Assembly (NCBI RefSeq): GCF_900100765.1
Contig: NZ_FNFO01000009.1
Coordinates: 124,001-188,000, forward strand
Reading direction: 5' to 3'
DNA length: 64,000 nt
Origin: Catalinimonas alkaloidigena
GTDB lineage: Bacteria > Bacteroidota > Bacteroidia > Cytophagales > Flexibacteraceae
A model generated the notes under the pieces. That model did no database searches. It was given only the letters and a program-made list of their open reading frames with translations, and was not told where the DNA came from. The position numbers were made by a program, and so were the translations under genes. Below, in pieces: positions 36,726 to 46,255 of the stretch; position 1 is the stretch's first letter, and each line of letters starts with the position of its first letter.

Positions 36726-38996
36726 ATGTCGAACTTCGCTCATCTGGATCAACTACGTCGCCGGTATTACACCCAGGCCCCAGTGGTTTTTCTGGTAACC
36801 GACGAGTTGGGCATTGTCCAGGAGTTTGACGGCAACACGCAATTCTTTTTTCTCGACGACCGGACCGTTACCGGGCAGTCGTTTCGGGCGGTGTTGCCCG
36901 CTACCATTGCGACCGAGCTGGGACGTATGCTGGTGCGCATCAATTCCGAAGGGCGACGGGTGTCGGTCGTGTTGCCACAGGTGCCACTGGCCGGCGAGCG
37001 TTGTGCCGTACGGGTGACCGGCTGGCGCATGCCAGGGGTCTACCAGACGTTGCTGGGCTTTTCGCTGGAGCGTTTGGCGGCGGAAAAAGGCCCAGACACC
37101 CCGAAGCCCACCGAAGCGAAACCGACTGCCGAACCGGGCCAGGTGTATCACTTCATGCGCGACGTAAACGAAATCGGCGTCGCGACCCTCGACCTGAAGG
37201 GACGTTTTACGGAAGTCAACGCCGGTTTTGTGCGCACTCTGGGCTATCAGGAATCGGACCTGTTGGGGCAACACGTTTCCGGCATTCTTTTTCCGGAGAA
37301 CGAAGCCGAGATGCTGGCCTATCTGTTCGACATCTTCCGGGCGCAGGGGCGCGGCAACCGGGAGTGCCAACTGCGCCACCGCGATGGACAGGCCCTCTAC
37401 GTGCAGGTCTATCTGGAAGTGTTTCAGCCTTCCGACGGCGCGCTGCAGATGATGTTCGGCATGCTGGACATCAGCCTGCGGAAACAGGCCGAGCGGCAAT
37501 TGCACCGGTGGCTGGACTCAGAGCGTATTCTGCGGGCGGTATCGACGACGTTGATCCAATCGGCGGGGGAAGCTCCGGACGAAGTGATGGCGTACGCCCT
37601 GCAACAGATCGGAAAGTTCGCGGAAGCCGACCGCGTCTACCTAGGGCTGGTGACGGGCCGTCGCCTGCACCTGAAACACGAGTGGCGTGCTTCGGGGATC
37701 AAATCGGTGATGACCGACGCCGCCATCGGGCCAGAGGACTTTCCCTGGCTGGCCCGGCAACTGCCGCGCGGCAATGCCCTGCGCTTCGATACCCTCGACG
37801 AGCTTCCGGCCGAAGCGGCGGAAGAGCGCCGCTATTTTGAACGGCAGGGGACTCGGGCGCTGATGCTCATTCCTATGTTGCGCGACGGCAAGTTCATCGG
37901 CGTGATCGGCACCGAACAGGTACGCAAGGCACGTCCCTGGGAAGAAGAAGCTTTCTTTCTGGCCCGCCTTGTGTGCGAGCTTCTGGCCAATGCCCTGCGT
38001 CGACAGCATTTGAAGGAACGGCGGGCACGCCAGCACGAGTACCTTCAGGAAATTCTGGATACCAGCCCCAACCTGATCCTGGTGCGTACCGCCACCGGCG
38101 ACTACAACGTGGCCAACCAGGTAGCGCTCGATTTTTTCGAGGGCGTGCTCCCTGTGGAACTGGACGAGTACGATCGGCAGGTACTGGACCGGAAGCAGAC
38201 GGTGACCTGCACCCTGACCACAACCACGTCGGCGGGCAAAGCGCGCACGCTGGTCTGCACCAAAAAGCCCCTGCGTACCGCCGAAGGCCACTGGAACGTG
38301 CTGACCATCGGCGAAGAGGTGACAGAACAAAAGAAATACGAGGAGAACTTGCAGGCCGCATTGCAGGAGAAAGACGTGTTGCTGAAAGAGATTCACCACC
38401 GGGTGAAAAACAACATGTCGATCATTTCAGGGCTTCTGTCGCTGCAGTCCAGCTACGTAACCGACGAGAATACCCAGCGACTTTTTCAGGAGAGCCAGAA
38501 TCGTATCAAATCGATGGCGCTGATCCACGAAAAGCTTTATCAGTCCGACACCCTTTCGCGGATTGACTTTGCTGCCTACCTGCGCGAACTCGTCAATGGC
38601 ATCGTGGGCTACTACCGCCTCAACAAAGACATTCAGGTCGCGGTAGAGGCCGAGCCGGTGTTTGTGGACATCAACTTGGCGGTGCCTTGCGGATTGATTG
38701 TAAATGAGTTAATTTCTAACGCGTTCAAACACGCCTTCGAAGGCCGGCAACAGGGCCGGATTCGGGTAGCCTTTCACCGGGAGAAACAGGGCTATGCCCT
38801 GAAGGTGAGCGACAACGGCATCGGCATGAGGGAAGTCCCGCCCAAAGAAAGCACACAATCGCTGGGCACCACCCTGATCTACGCGTTAACTGCGCAACTC
38901 AATGCCGATATGGACATCATCACTGACGAGGGCACTACCTACGTTATCCGTTTCACCGAAAAAGTGAAACGCGTCCGGCGCCCGTCGGCTGTATGA
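36726..38996 (+). CDS. Soluble PAS-GAF-PAS sensor histidine kinase (HisKA_2)
   Basis: A 756-residue cytosolic kinase without membrane helices. An N-terminal PAS-like part (1-115) is followed by a clear PAS domain at about 140-250 (VATLDLKGRFTEVNAGFVRTLGYQESDLLG), a GAF domain at about 265-425 (ADRVYLGLVTGRRLHLKHEW), a second PAS at about 435-540, and a HisKA_2 box LLKEIHHRVKNNMSIISGLLSLQ with His557, then an HATPase domain with CGLIVNELISNAFKHAF and DNGIGM. HisKA_2 kinases often act with receiver-only or PhyR-type partners, which are not adjacent here. The input signal is unknown. Confidence 0.94.
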   Translation: MSNFAHLDQLRRRYYTQAPVVFLVTDELGIVQEFDGNTQFFFLDDRTVTGQSFRAVLPATIATELGRMLVRINSEGRRVSVVLPQVPLAGERCAVRVTGWRMPGVYQTLLGFSLERLAAEKGPDTPKPTEAKPTAEPGQVYHFMRDVNEIGVATLDLKGRFTEVNAGFVRTLGYQESDLLGQHVSGILFPENEAEMLAYLFDIFRAQGRGNRECQLRHRDGQALYVQVYLEVFQPSDGALQMMFGMLDISLRKQAERQLHRWLDSERILRAVSTTLIQSAGEAPDEVMAYALQQIGKFAEADRVYLGLVTGRRLHLKHEWRASGIKSVMTDAAIGPEDFPWLARQLPRGNALRFDTLDELPAEAAEERRYFERQGTRALMLIPMLRDGKFIGVIGTEQVRKARPWEEEAFFLARLVCELLANALRRQHLKERRARQHEYLQEILDTSPNLILVRTATGDYNVANQVALDFFEGVLPVELDEYDRQVLDRKQTVTCTLTTTTSAGKARTLVCTKKPLRTAEGHWNVLTIGEEVTEQKKYEENLQAALQEKDVLLKEIHHRVKNNMSIISGLLSLQSSYVTDENTQRLFQESQNRIKSMALIHEKLYQSDTLSRIDFAAYLRELVNGIVGYYRLNKDIQVAVEAEPVFVDINLAVPCGLIVNELISNAFKHAFEGRQQGRIRVAFHREKQGYALKVSDNGIGMREVPPKESTQSLGTTLIYALTAQLNADMDIITDEGTTYVIRFTEKVKRVRRPSAV

Positions 38997-39005
38997 GGAA
39001 CCAGA

Positions 39006-39021
39006 ACAAAGGGTACTTTGT
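39006..39021. promoter_or_regulatory. Inverted repeat ACAAAG-GGTA-CTTTGT
   Basis: A perfect 6+6 inverted repeat with a four-base spacer lies 10 bases after the kinase stop and about 110 bases before the OmpA-family gene. It could be an operator or a short hairpin; no T-run follows. Confidence 0.3.
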
Positions 39022-39128
39022 GTTGCATAACATTAATCAGCAGGAAATAACTTACTGATCTTTAGCGTTTTTCTATCCCTTTCTTCGTAAAACGCGTTTA
39101 AGTTAGCATTGAATTAGCTGGGGCTCTC

Positions 39129-41162
39129 ATGTATTGCAAAGTATCTTTTCTAGTCGTGCTCATGCTGCTCGGCCGAGTGGCGTGCGCACAGCCCATTCAG
39201 TGGGCCAGTGAGGTGAATTTTTACCACGGCGCCTACCGGGGCGAGGGCGATTACGGGGCCAAACAGGTGCTCGGGCCGCCCAACGCCGTTCCGTTTGGGC
39301 AGATGAGCCCGCGGGCGTTTCGGCTGGCTAGCCAGGAGGGAAGCGGCATTCTTCGTGTGGGATTTGCGCAGCCACAGCCCATCAAACAGGTGGTCGTGGT
39401 CGAAAGCAATTTGCCCGGCGCCGTCACCGAAGTGAAACTCTACGACGAGTACGGGCGCAGTTATGCGGTCTACCAGCAGGAGCCGCAAAAGCTGGCGGCC
39501 CCCTTTCGGAGTTTTAACCTGATTATTGCCGAAACCACCTACAAGGTTGCGCAGGTCGAAGTGCGACTGAACGCCTCTACGCATCACGGCTGGACGCAAA
39601 TCGACGCCATCGGCATCCTGAATTCGGACGAACCGTATACGCTGTCGAGTTATTCGACCTATTCTGAAACCAAAACGGAAGCCCCGGCAGTGAGCTTCGT
39701 GTCTAAAAAAGAAAACCTGGGCGAAACCGTGAATTCCAAGTTTACGGAGATCAACCCGGTGATTTCGCCCGACGGGTCCATGCTGTACTTTGCGCGGCAG
39801 AATCATCCGCAAAACGACGGCGGCAAGCGCGACGCGCAGGACATCTGGGCGAGCCGACGGCAGGGGGACGGGTCGTGGGGAGAGGCCATCAACATGGGCA
39901 GCCCACTGAACAACGCGATGCCCAACGGCGTTGCTTCGGTATCGCCCGACGGCAACACGCTCCTGTTGCTGAACCGCTACAATCCCGACGGGTCCGTCAG
40001 CCCGGGGGTATCGCTGTCGCAACGCCAGAAGGGCGGCTGGTCGGCCCCGATTCCGCAGGAAATCGATCAGTACGAAAACCGCAGCGACTACGTGAATTAC
40101 TACCTGACCAATGACGGAAACGCCATTCTGATGGCGGTCGACCGGCAGGAGGGCTACGGCGATCAGGACATTTACATCAGCTTCCGGGAAGGCAAAAACA
40201 AATGGAGCAAGCCCCAGAACCTGGGACCACAGATCAATACCCCTCGGGCCGATTTTGCGCCGTTTCTGGCGGCCGACGGGCGCACGCTTTACTTCGCTTC
40301 GGAGGGCTACAGTGGCTTTGGCGGCAGCGACATCTACTTCAGCAAGCGCCTCGACGAATCGTGGCAGCGCTGGAGCACTCCGGAAAACATGGGGAATCAG
40401 ATCAATACACCCGATTGGGACGGCTACTACACCATCTCGGCGGCGGGCGATTTTGCTTACCTGGTTTCCGATCAGGAGGCCATTGGCAACTCGCGCGATA
40501 TTTTTAAAATCGCCCTGCCCAACGCCATGAAGCCGGAGCCGGTGGTGTTGCTGAACGGACACGTGTACGATGCCGTCACCCGCCAGCCTCTGGCCGCCAC
40601 CATTCAGTTTTCGACGCTGGAAGGCGGCAAAGAAGCCGCAAACGCTCGTACCTATCCGGAAGACGGCAGCTTCAAAGTCGTGTTGCCCTTGGGGGTGGAG
40701 TACAGTTACGTGGCAGAAGCGCCGGGCTATGTGGGCGTAGATGAAGATTTTTCGCTGGTCAGCATCCAGGAGTACCGCGAAATGGAGCAGGACATTTTTC
40801 TGTTTCCTCTGGAAAAAGGCCAGACCATCCGGCTGAAAAACATTCAGTTTGAGCGGAGTAAATCGTTTATTCGCGATTCGTCCAAACCTACGCTGGAACG
40901 CCTGGTGCGTCTGCTGGAAGAAAATCCTACGCTCGAAATTCAGCTGGAAGGGCACACCGACAACCGGGGAAGCTTCAACGCCAACATGAAACTTTCGGAA
41001 GATCGGGTCACGGAAGTGAAAAAGTACCTGACCGACCGGGGCATCAAAGCCAAACGTATCACCCTGAAGGCCTACGGAGGAACCCAGCCCATCGCCGATA
41101 ACGAAGAAGAAACCACCCGTCGCCTGAATCGCCGTGTAGAATTTACGGTGACCAACCTGTAA
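39129..41162 (+). CDS. OmpA-family outer-membrane protein with PD40 propeller
   Basis: A 677-residue exported protein (signal ending VACAQ near residue 21). Residues 22-170 look like a discoidin/jelly-roll domain (QWASEVNFYHG, YGAKQVLGPPNA, HHGWTQIDAIGI). Residues about 200-460 carry PD40 (WD40-like) repeats such as NPVISPDGSMLYFAR, ADFAPFLAADGRTLYFAS and GFGGSDIYFSKR. A carboxypeptidase-regulatory-like domain follows at about 475-550, then an OmpA peptidoglycan-binding domain at about 565-677 with LEGHTDNRGSFNANMKLSEDR. The PD40-OmpA pairing recalls PorE of the type IX secretion system, but the N-terminal jelly-roll replaces PorE's TPR region. It anchors in the periplasm or outer membrane and binds peptidoglycan. 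Confidence 0.92.
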   Translation: MYCKVSFLVVLMLLGRVACAQPIQWASEVNFYHGAYRGEGDYGAKQVLGPPNAVPFGQMSPRAFRLASQEGSGILRVGFAQPQPIKQVVVVESNLPGAVTEVKLYDEYGRSYAVYQQEPQKLAAPFRSFNLIIAETTYKVAQVEVRLNASTHHGWTQIDAIGILNSDEPYTLSSYSTYSETKTEAPAVSFVSKKENLGETVNSKFTEINPVISPDGSMLYFARQNHPQNDGGKRDAQDIWASRRQGDGSWGEAINMGSPLNNAMPNGVASVSPDGNTLLLLNRYNPDGSVSPGVSLSQRQKGGWSAPIPQEIDQYENRSDYVNYYLTNDGNAILMAVDRQEGYGDQDIYISFREGKNKWSKPQNLGPQINTPRADFAPFLAADGRTLYFASEGYSGFGGSDIYFSKRLDESWQRWSTPENMGNQINTPDWDGYYTISAAGDFAYLVSDQEAIGNSRDIFKIALPNAMKPEPVVLLNGHVYDAVTRQPLAATIQFSTLEGGKEAANARTYPEDGSFKVVLPLGVEYSYVAEAPGYVGVDEDFSLVSIQEYREMEQDIFLFPLEKGQTIRLKNIQFERSKSFIRDSSKPTLERLVRLLEENPTLEIQLEGHTDNRGSFNANMKLSEDRVTEVKKYLTDRGIKAKRITLKAYGGTQPIADNEEETTRRLNRRVEFTVTNL

Positions 41163-41229
41163 GGCGGGGTCGCATTGTCTTTTCTGAACTTACCTTTGTG
41201 GTAACGCGCCATTGCGTTTACGTTCCGGA

Positions 41230-41243
41230 CCCCGCAGGCGGGG
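41230..41243 (+). terminator. Weak hairpin after OmpA gene
   Basis: CCCCGC and GCGGGG flank AG, followed by ACTTTTA. It is a short, strong stem with a poor T-run between the OmpA-family and acetyltransferase genes. Confidence 0.35.
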
Positions 41244-41262
41244 ACTTTTACGCGTTTACCCC

Positions 41263-41712
41263 ATGATCGAAGTCAGACATATTACCGACCCGGCCGACCT
41301 GGAAAAGGCCATGCAGATTCGCCACCGTGTGTTTGTAGAAGAGCAGCAGGTGGCCGAAGAAGAAGAGTACGACGAATACGAAACCGTATCCCGGCATTTT
41401 CTGGCGTTTGCGGATGCGCAGCCCTGCGGCACAGCTCGCTGGCGTTATACCGACAAAGGCATCAAACTGGAGCGGTTCGCGGTCGAGAAAGCATGCCGGG
41501 GGCGGGGCGTCGGCAAAGCCTTGGTCGATACGGTACTGAAAGACGTTGCCGCTGCCGCCGAGAGTGCCCATAAAATGATTTACCTGCACGCGCAGTTGTC
41601 GGCCATGCCGCTTTATGCCCGTGCCGGGTTCGAAAAAGAAGGCCCGCTCTTTGAAGAAGCGGGCATCCAGCATTATAAAATGGTGTGGCGGGGCGCGTCA
41701 GCGAATCAGTAA
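41263..41712 (+). CDS. GNAT-family N-acetyltransferase
   Basis: A protein of 149 residues from the ATG at 41263; an upstream in-frame start (41212) adds 17 residues with no family match and overlaps a hairpin. It shows the GNAT core: motif D at HRVFVEEQQV, the beta-4 strand LERFAVEKACRGRGVGKALV with the acetyl-CoA-binding RGRGVGKAL loop, and the C-terminal AQLSAMPLYARAGFEKEG. The ElaA-like N-terminus (AMQIRHRVFVEEQ) suggests a small-molecule acetyltransferase. Its last 15 bases overlap the 3' end of the convergent gliding-type gene. Confidence 0.9.
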   Translation: MIEVRHITDPADLEKAMQIRHRVFVEEQQVAEEEEYDEYETVSRHFLAFADAQPCGTARWRYTDKGIKLERFAVEKACRGRGVGKALVDTVLKDVAAAAESAHKMIYLHAQLSAMPLYARAGFEKEGPLFEEAGIQHYKMVWRGASANQ

Positions 41713-44700
41713 GATCGTGCCGTTCTGGTTGTAATCGCGTCGGTTGGGGTAGTATTCCGCCCGATAGGTGAGCGTCCAGGCGTACGTACCGGCCGGGGCG
41801 GGCTGCCCGCGGTACGTGCCGTCCCAGGTGTCTTCCAGTGAACGGGCCACAAACACCACCTCGCCCCATCGGTTGTAAACGCGCATCTCGAATTCGACGA
41901 CGTATGCCCCGAACAGAGCTAGTGCATCGTTGGTGCCGTCGTTGTTGGGCGTAAACGCATCGGGCACAAACACACGCGGATTACACAGGTCTACCACGTT
42001 GTATTGCACGGTCTCTGTGCAACCGGCCGTATTGGTGATTTCTACCGTATAGACGCCATCCTGTCCTACTTCAATGGCGCGGGTGGTCTGGTTGGTCGGC
42101 GTCCAGCGGTAGGTAAAATCCCCCGGGCCGGCATCGAGCGTAATGGTTTCTCCGTCGGGAACGCAGATCGACGAGTCGGCCAGCGGCACCGGGCGCGGCT
42201 GCGGCACCGGTAAAATGGTGACCTGCGTCTCGGCCGATGCCACGCACGCGTTCTGTTCGACTTCTACCCGATAGCGTCCGCTTTGCGTCGGAGTATAGCG
42301 GAGTCCGTTCACGCCGTTGAGGCGCTGGTTGTTGCGGAACCAGGTGATCGTCGGGTTCGGTACGTTGCCGACCGTGGCCACCAAGGTAGTCAGGTCGTTG
42401 GCGCAAGGCGAAACCGTGCTGCCCACGTTCAGCGAAACGGTGGGTTGCGGCAACACTTCTACGTCGACCAGTCCGGTGTTCGAACAGCCGTTGACCGACG
42501 TTACCGTCAGTTGGTACGTCTGCAACGTCCGGGTCTGGTTTACTTCGAGCGTCGGGCCGTTGCCGAGCGATTGGTTTGGGTTGGTACTCAGGGTCCAGTT
42601 GTACGAAGTGCCTTGCGGGTTACTGGGCGCTCGCAGCGTGACGGAACTGCCCTGACACACGTAGATACGCTCGTCGCCCAGATCTGCACTAGGAATGGGC
42701 TGGAACGTGAGGGGCGGCCCCTGGGCCTGGGTCTGGCAACCGCCACCGTCGCGCGTCACCGTGACTTCATAACGCCCGCTTTCCAGCGCCGTGAAACTGA
42801 AGTTGCGTCCCACCACCTGATTGTTCCCCACCCGTCGCCAGGCGTAGCTGTAACCGGCGGCCGTAGTCGGTGTCGTGATGGGAACGCCGTTGATGCGGAG
42901 CGTAAGTTCGATCTCGTCTCCCGCACAGGCCTGCGTTGTGCTGGCCTCTACCTCTACATTCAGTTGCTCGAACGTAACCGTCACGGTCGTGTCGTCCACG
43001 CAACTGTTGTCGTCAGGATTACGGACCGTAAGGGTGTAATTTCCCGCTTTGTTGACCGTCAGTGTAGCGCCGGTTGCACCGGACAGTACAGTATTGTCCA
43101 AGCGCCACTGGTACGTAGGATTGGCAATCCCGGTGTTGCCCGCTCTTAAAATGCCTTCCTGGCACGAGGTTTCTTCGAACGTCAGGCGAGCCACCGGCTG
43201 AGGGGCCGGCCGGATAACCAGCCCGCTGATGGTTTGCGTGCAGCCGTTCAAGTCGGTCAGCGTAACGGTGTATGTGCCCGGTACTCCATCCAGGTGCGCC
43301 TCGGTCGTTGGGGTGGTCACTCCGCTTTCGGTGTTGAGCCAGTCAAACTGCACTGCGGTTGAGTTCCCCGGTCCCGCCACAGGTGTCAGTGTGAGCCGTC
43401 CGGTGCCTGTAGCACACGAAGCGGTTACCGGCGCATTAGCCTGATAACGAGGAGCTTGCTCAATTTGTCGGACTTCGATCGTAGAGTCAATAACACAACC
43501 GGCAGCGCTTAAGATTTGCACTCTGTACTCTCCGGCTTGCAAGCCTGCAATGTCTTTCTCATTCGAGGCAAATGAGCCAGGACCTGTCCACGAAAACCCA
43601 CTGGCACCCGTAACATTCAGCGAAATAGACCCCGTTGCCGGAGTAGTGCCAGGACAACCTACGGAGGCCCCCACCGAGATCGAATTGATTACAGGACTGG
43701 CTTGTGTGGTGACGGTCAGCGACGTGGAGCCTTCACAGCCTTCACTGTTGGTAACGGTGACTTTATAAGTTGCGTTGGCATTGAGCGTTTCGGTAATAAC
43801 CTGCATGTTGTTGTTGAGGTTCACGCCATTGCGCTCCCATCGGTACGACGCAAAGCCTGCCCCGGCGTCCAGCGTAAAAGGTTTCCCGGCACAAACGGCT
43901 GTATCGTTGAGACTGATGTCGACCGGTTGGAAGGGCTCTAGCCTGACAGGATTGGAAATCTCCATGCAACTGCCGTTGCCGGTAGAAACCTGCATCACAA
44001 ATTCGGTGGGACTGCTTAAGAGGCTGCGGTCGATGGTCAGTGTGCGCCCGGAAGCAATGGCGGCGTTGTTGGCTCCCCATACATACTGCGTCCCCGGCAC
44101 ATTGGCGGGGGTGGTAAGTTCTACAATGGGGTCACACGGAACGGCGTTGACGTTGATGGTAGGGGTATTGGGTTGTTCGAAGATCTGAACCCGCTGGGTG
44201 AGGAGGGTATCCTCACAGCCATTTCGGAGGCGAAGCTGGACCGTATAGATGCCTGGAGACGTCCAGACGACCGACGCCGATTGTGTCTCCGCTCCCTGCA
44301 CGCTGGTCCCTTGTGGGAAAGTCCACGTGATGGTATCGACGCGCGGGTCGCAAATGGCCCCCGTCGAGAACTGGATAGGCTCGCCGGTACACGTCCCTAC
44401 GTAGCTGATGCCCGGCCCGGAGGGCGGATTGACAAAGGTATTGACGAAGTTGGGCAGGCCGAGGTAACTGGTTTGTCCGGCCAGATCAAAATCCCCCACC
44501 TTGTAATATTCTCCGTCGATGGGGCCCAGCGGATCGGGAATGCGGTCCAGCGCCACGGTGTCGTTCACCGCGACGTAAATGCGGCTGTCCGGCCCGATTT
44601 GCAGGGCACCGAGCTGGTGGTTTGCTCCTGAAGAGAAAATTAATTGTTCGGACATGGCTACTTCCAACGAGTCAAAACGGTTGATCGTGTAGCGGTAAAC

Positions 44701-46041
44701 GAACGAAGAGTCGGGACCTCGGACCGACAAAAAGAGGAAATTTCCGTTGTTGGCAAATTCCACCCCGTAGGCAGCACGCGGGTATTTCTGTCGGGTGTTG
44801 ATGCGCAGGATGCTGTCCGTCTCTACGGCTCCTGACGAATTGTCGAAGCCAAACAGTTCCACGCCCGTAAAGCCATAGGTCGAGTCGGTCGTGCCCGTCG
44901 AATCGGTGTAGGCCACGGCCAGCCGCGCACCATCCGGCGATACTTTCATGTAGCCTTGCGCCTTGACCGGGTCGTCGTGCACAGAACCCATGGCGATAGT
45001 CTCCGGGCCGCTTAAGCCTGTTTCGGTGAGATGATACACCAGAAAATTATCGCTGCCATACTCGTGCAAAACAATCCAGTAAGTCGTATCCTGCGGATTT
45101 TCGACGGCGGCAATTCGTTCCGTTACTTCTCCACTGAACAGTAGCGTGTTTTTTTCTACCACCGATCCCAACGGCAAGGAATCAGCAGGGTTATCCGGGG
45201 TAGGTAACGCATCGTCACCCTGCCCCATGTCTACGACGGAGTAATAAACTTTTCTCTCTCCCTGCGCGGAATCCAGCGAGAAAATGTAGTAGCGCTCGGG
45301 GCAACTTTTGCAGTCGGCGGGTTGGGGAACCACAATGGTGGCCTGCGAAGCGGTTTCGTCGGCATTCAGGTCGGTGCCATTCTCCATCACCTCGTTTGTG
45401 CGGGTATAGACCGTGCGCCCGTCGGTATAAAACAAGAAGCGGCCCACGTGGTTGCTAATCACGGCTACTCCTTCCGGATTGGTCATCTCTCCATCCGTCA
45501 ACGCGACCGGCTCGCCTCCACCCGAAAAATCAATCCCGGCTTTGCCACCAAAATACCACTTGGCGGCTTCTTTCCGGTTGTCACCGCATACGCTTACGAA
45601 AATGCGGTCTCCACCGATTCTGCTGCTGTCAGCGGGGTTTGCCGGATCGTACACTTTTACCGAGAAGCATCCATAAAAGCGCACCTCAGACGTATCGACG
45701 CTGATGGTGGGCGTGGTATCCCCTGTGTTCCAAAGGTAAGCTGGCTGAAACGTAATCTCACCAAGGTTGGTAGGCGTGCCGTCCAATTCCAACACTTGAT
45801 TTTCGCAGATGACAGTGTCGTTAGGGCCAAGGTCCACTTCGGGGCTGTCCAGCTTTGTAGGTGCCAGTTGGGGGGCAGGTCGTGAAGTCAGAAAGCCTGC
45901 GGTAGCGTAGCGACGTTCGGGATCTTGCGAAGGATGCCCCTGCCAGAGACCGAAACACATCGTGGCCAGGAGGGCGCTCAGGGCATACCACCGCCAGGTC
46001 CGGCGCAGGTAGAAATCGGAAACTTGTAGTAATTCAATCAC
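41698..46041 (-). CDS. Giant gliding-motility-type protein with T9SS C-terminal domain
   Basis: A 1447-residue exported protein. An N-terminal hydrophobic segment (about 16-34) serves as signal. Residues about 150-520 look like a PQQ/YVTN-type propeller region (YFGGKAGIDFSGGG opens it). Then come many PKD/Ig-like repeats up to about 1340, for example ITWTFPQGTSVQGAETQSASVVWTSPGIYTVQLRL and the repeated YRWxxN... patterns. The last 95 residues form a gliding-motility-associated (type B) sorting domain: VFVPDAFTPNNDGTNDAL, MRVYNRWGEVVF, WDGTYRGQPAPAGTY. Proteins with this end are secreted by the type IX system and anchored or released at the surface. It is divergent from the PorP/SprF gene, the usual partner in type B secretion. 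Confidence 0.93.
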   Translation of the reverse strand: MIELLQVSDFYLRRTWRWYALSALLATMCFGLWQGHPSQDPERRYATAGFLTSRPAPQLAPTKLDSPEVDLGPNDTVICENQVLELDGTPTNLGEITFQPAYLWNTGDTTPTISVDTSEVRFYGCFSVKVYDPANPADSSRIGGDRIFVSVCGDNRKEAAKWYFGGKAGIDFSGGGEPVALTDGEMTNPEGVAVISNHVGRFLFYTDGRTVYTRTNEVMENGTDLNADETASQATIVVPQPADCKSCPERYYIFSLDSAQGERKVYYSVVDMGQGDDALPTPDNPADSLPLGSVVEKNTLLFSGEVTERIAAVENPQDTTYWIVLHEYGSDNFLVYHLTETGLSGPETIAMGSVHDDPVKAQGYMKVSPDGARLAVAYTDSTGTTDSTYGFTGVELFGFDNSSGAVETDSILRINTRQKYPRAAYGVEFANNGNFLFLSVRGPDSSFVYRYTINRFDSLEVAMSEQLIFSSGANHQLGALQIGPDSRIYVAVNDTVALDRIPDPLGPIDGEYYKVGDFDLAGQTSYLGLPNFVNTFVNPPSGPGISYVGTCTGEPIQFSTGAICDPRVDTITWTFPQGTSVQGAETQSASVVWTSPGIYTVQLRLRNGCEDTLLTQRVQIFEQPNTPTINVNAVPCDPIVELTTPANVPGTQYVWGANNAAIASGRTLTIDRSLLSSPTEFVMQVSTGNGSCMEISNPVRLEPFQPVDISLNDTAVCAGKPFTLDAGAGFASYRWERNGVNLNNNMQVITETLNANATYKVTVTNSEGCEGSTSLTVTTQASPVINSISVGASVGCPGTTPATGSISLNVTGASGFSWTGPGSFASNEKDIAGLQAGEYRVQILSAAGCVIDSTIEVRQIEQAPRYQANAPVTASCATGTGRLTLTPVAGPGNSTAVQFDWLNTESGVTTPTTEAHLDGVPGTYTVTLTDLNGCTQTISGLVIRPAPQPVARLTFEETSCQEGILRAGNTGIANPTYQWRLDNTVLSGATGATLTVNKAGNYTLTVRNPDDNSCVDDTTVTVTFEQLNVEVEASTTQACAGDEIELTLRINGVPITTPTTAAGYSYAWRRVGNNQVVGRNFSFTALESGRYEVTVTRDGGGCQTQAQGPPLTFQPIPSADLGDERIYVCQGSSVTLRAPSNPQGTSYNWTLSTNPNQSLGNGPTLEVNQTRTLQTYQLTVTSVNGCSNTGLVDVEVLPQPTVSLNVGSTVSPCANDLTTLVATVGNVPNPTITWFRNNQRLNGVNGLRYTPTQSGRYRVEVEQNACVASAETQVTILPVPQPRPVPLADSSICVPDGETITLDAGPGDFTYRWTPTNQTTRAIEVGQDGVYTVEITNTAGCTETVQYNVVDLCNPRVFVPDAFTPNNDGTNDALALFGAYVVEFEMRVYNRWGEVVFVARSLEDTWDGTYRGQPAPAGTYAWTLTYRAEYYPNRRDYNQNGTILLIR

Positions 46042-46255
46042 GCAATCGCCAGCTTTAACTTAAAAACGGGGAAAATCCGGTGTTGCTGCCGACATTTCTC
46101 CGCTGTACCTTTCCTGTCGTTCAGGAATAAAAAACGTGTAAAAAGGGATTTCCCGTAAAGAACGTTGTAAGTTAGAGAACCGGTATATTCTCTACAAACG
46201 AAAAGATAGCACGCCGATATACCGAACGCTTTTACCATAACGTTGTAAGGACGAT

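Noticed and set aside
39150-40955. 601-residue antisense ORF in the OmpA/PD40 gene
   Set aside because: Composition is rich in Arg, Val and His without any motif; the plus-strand gene is well supported by domains.
46038-46238. 66-residue minus-strand ORF in the gliding/PorP promoter region
   Set aside because: It overlaps the start of the gliding-type gene, has no recognisable pattern and lies where the divergent promoters should be.
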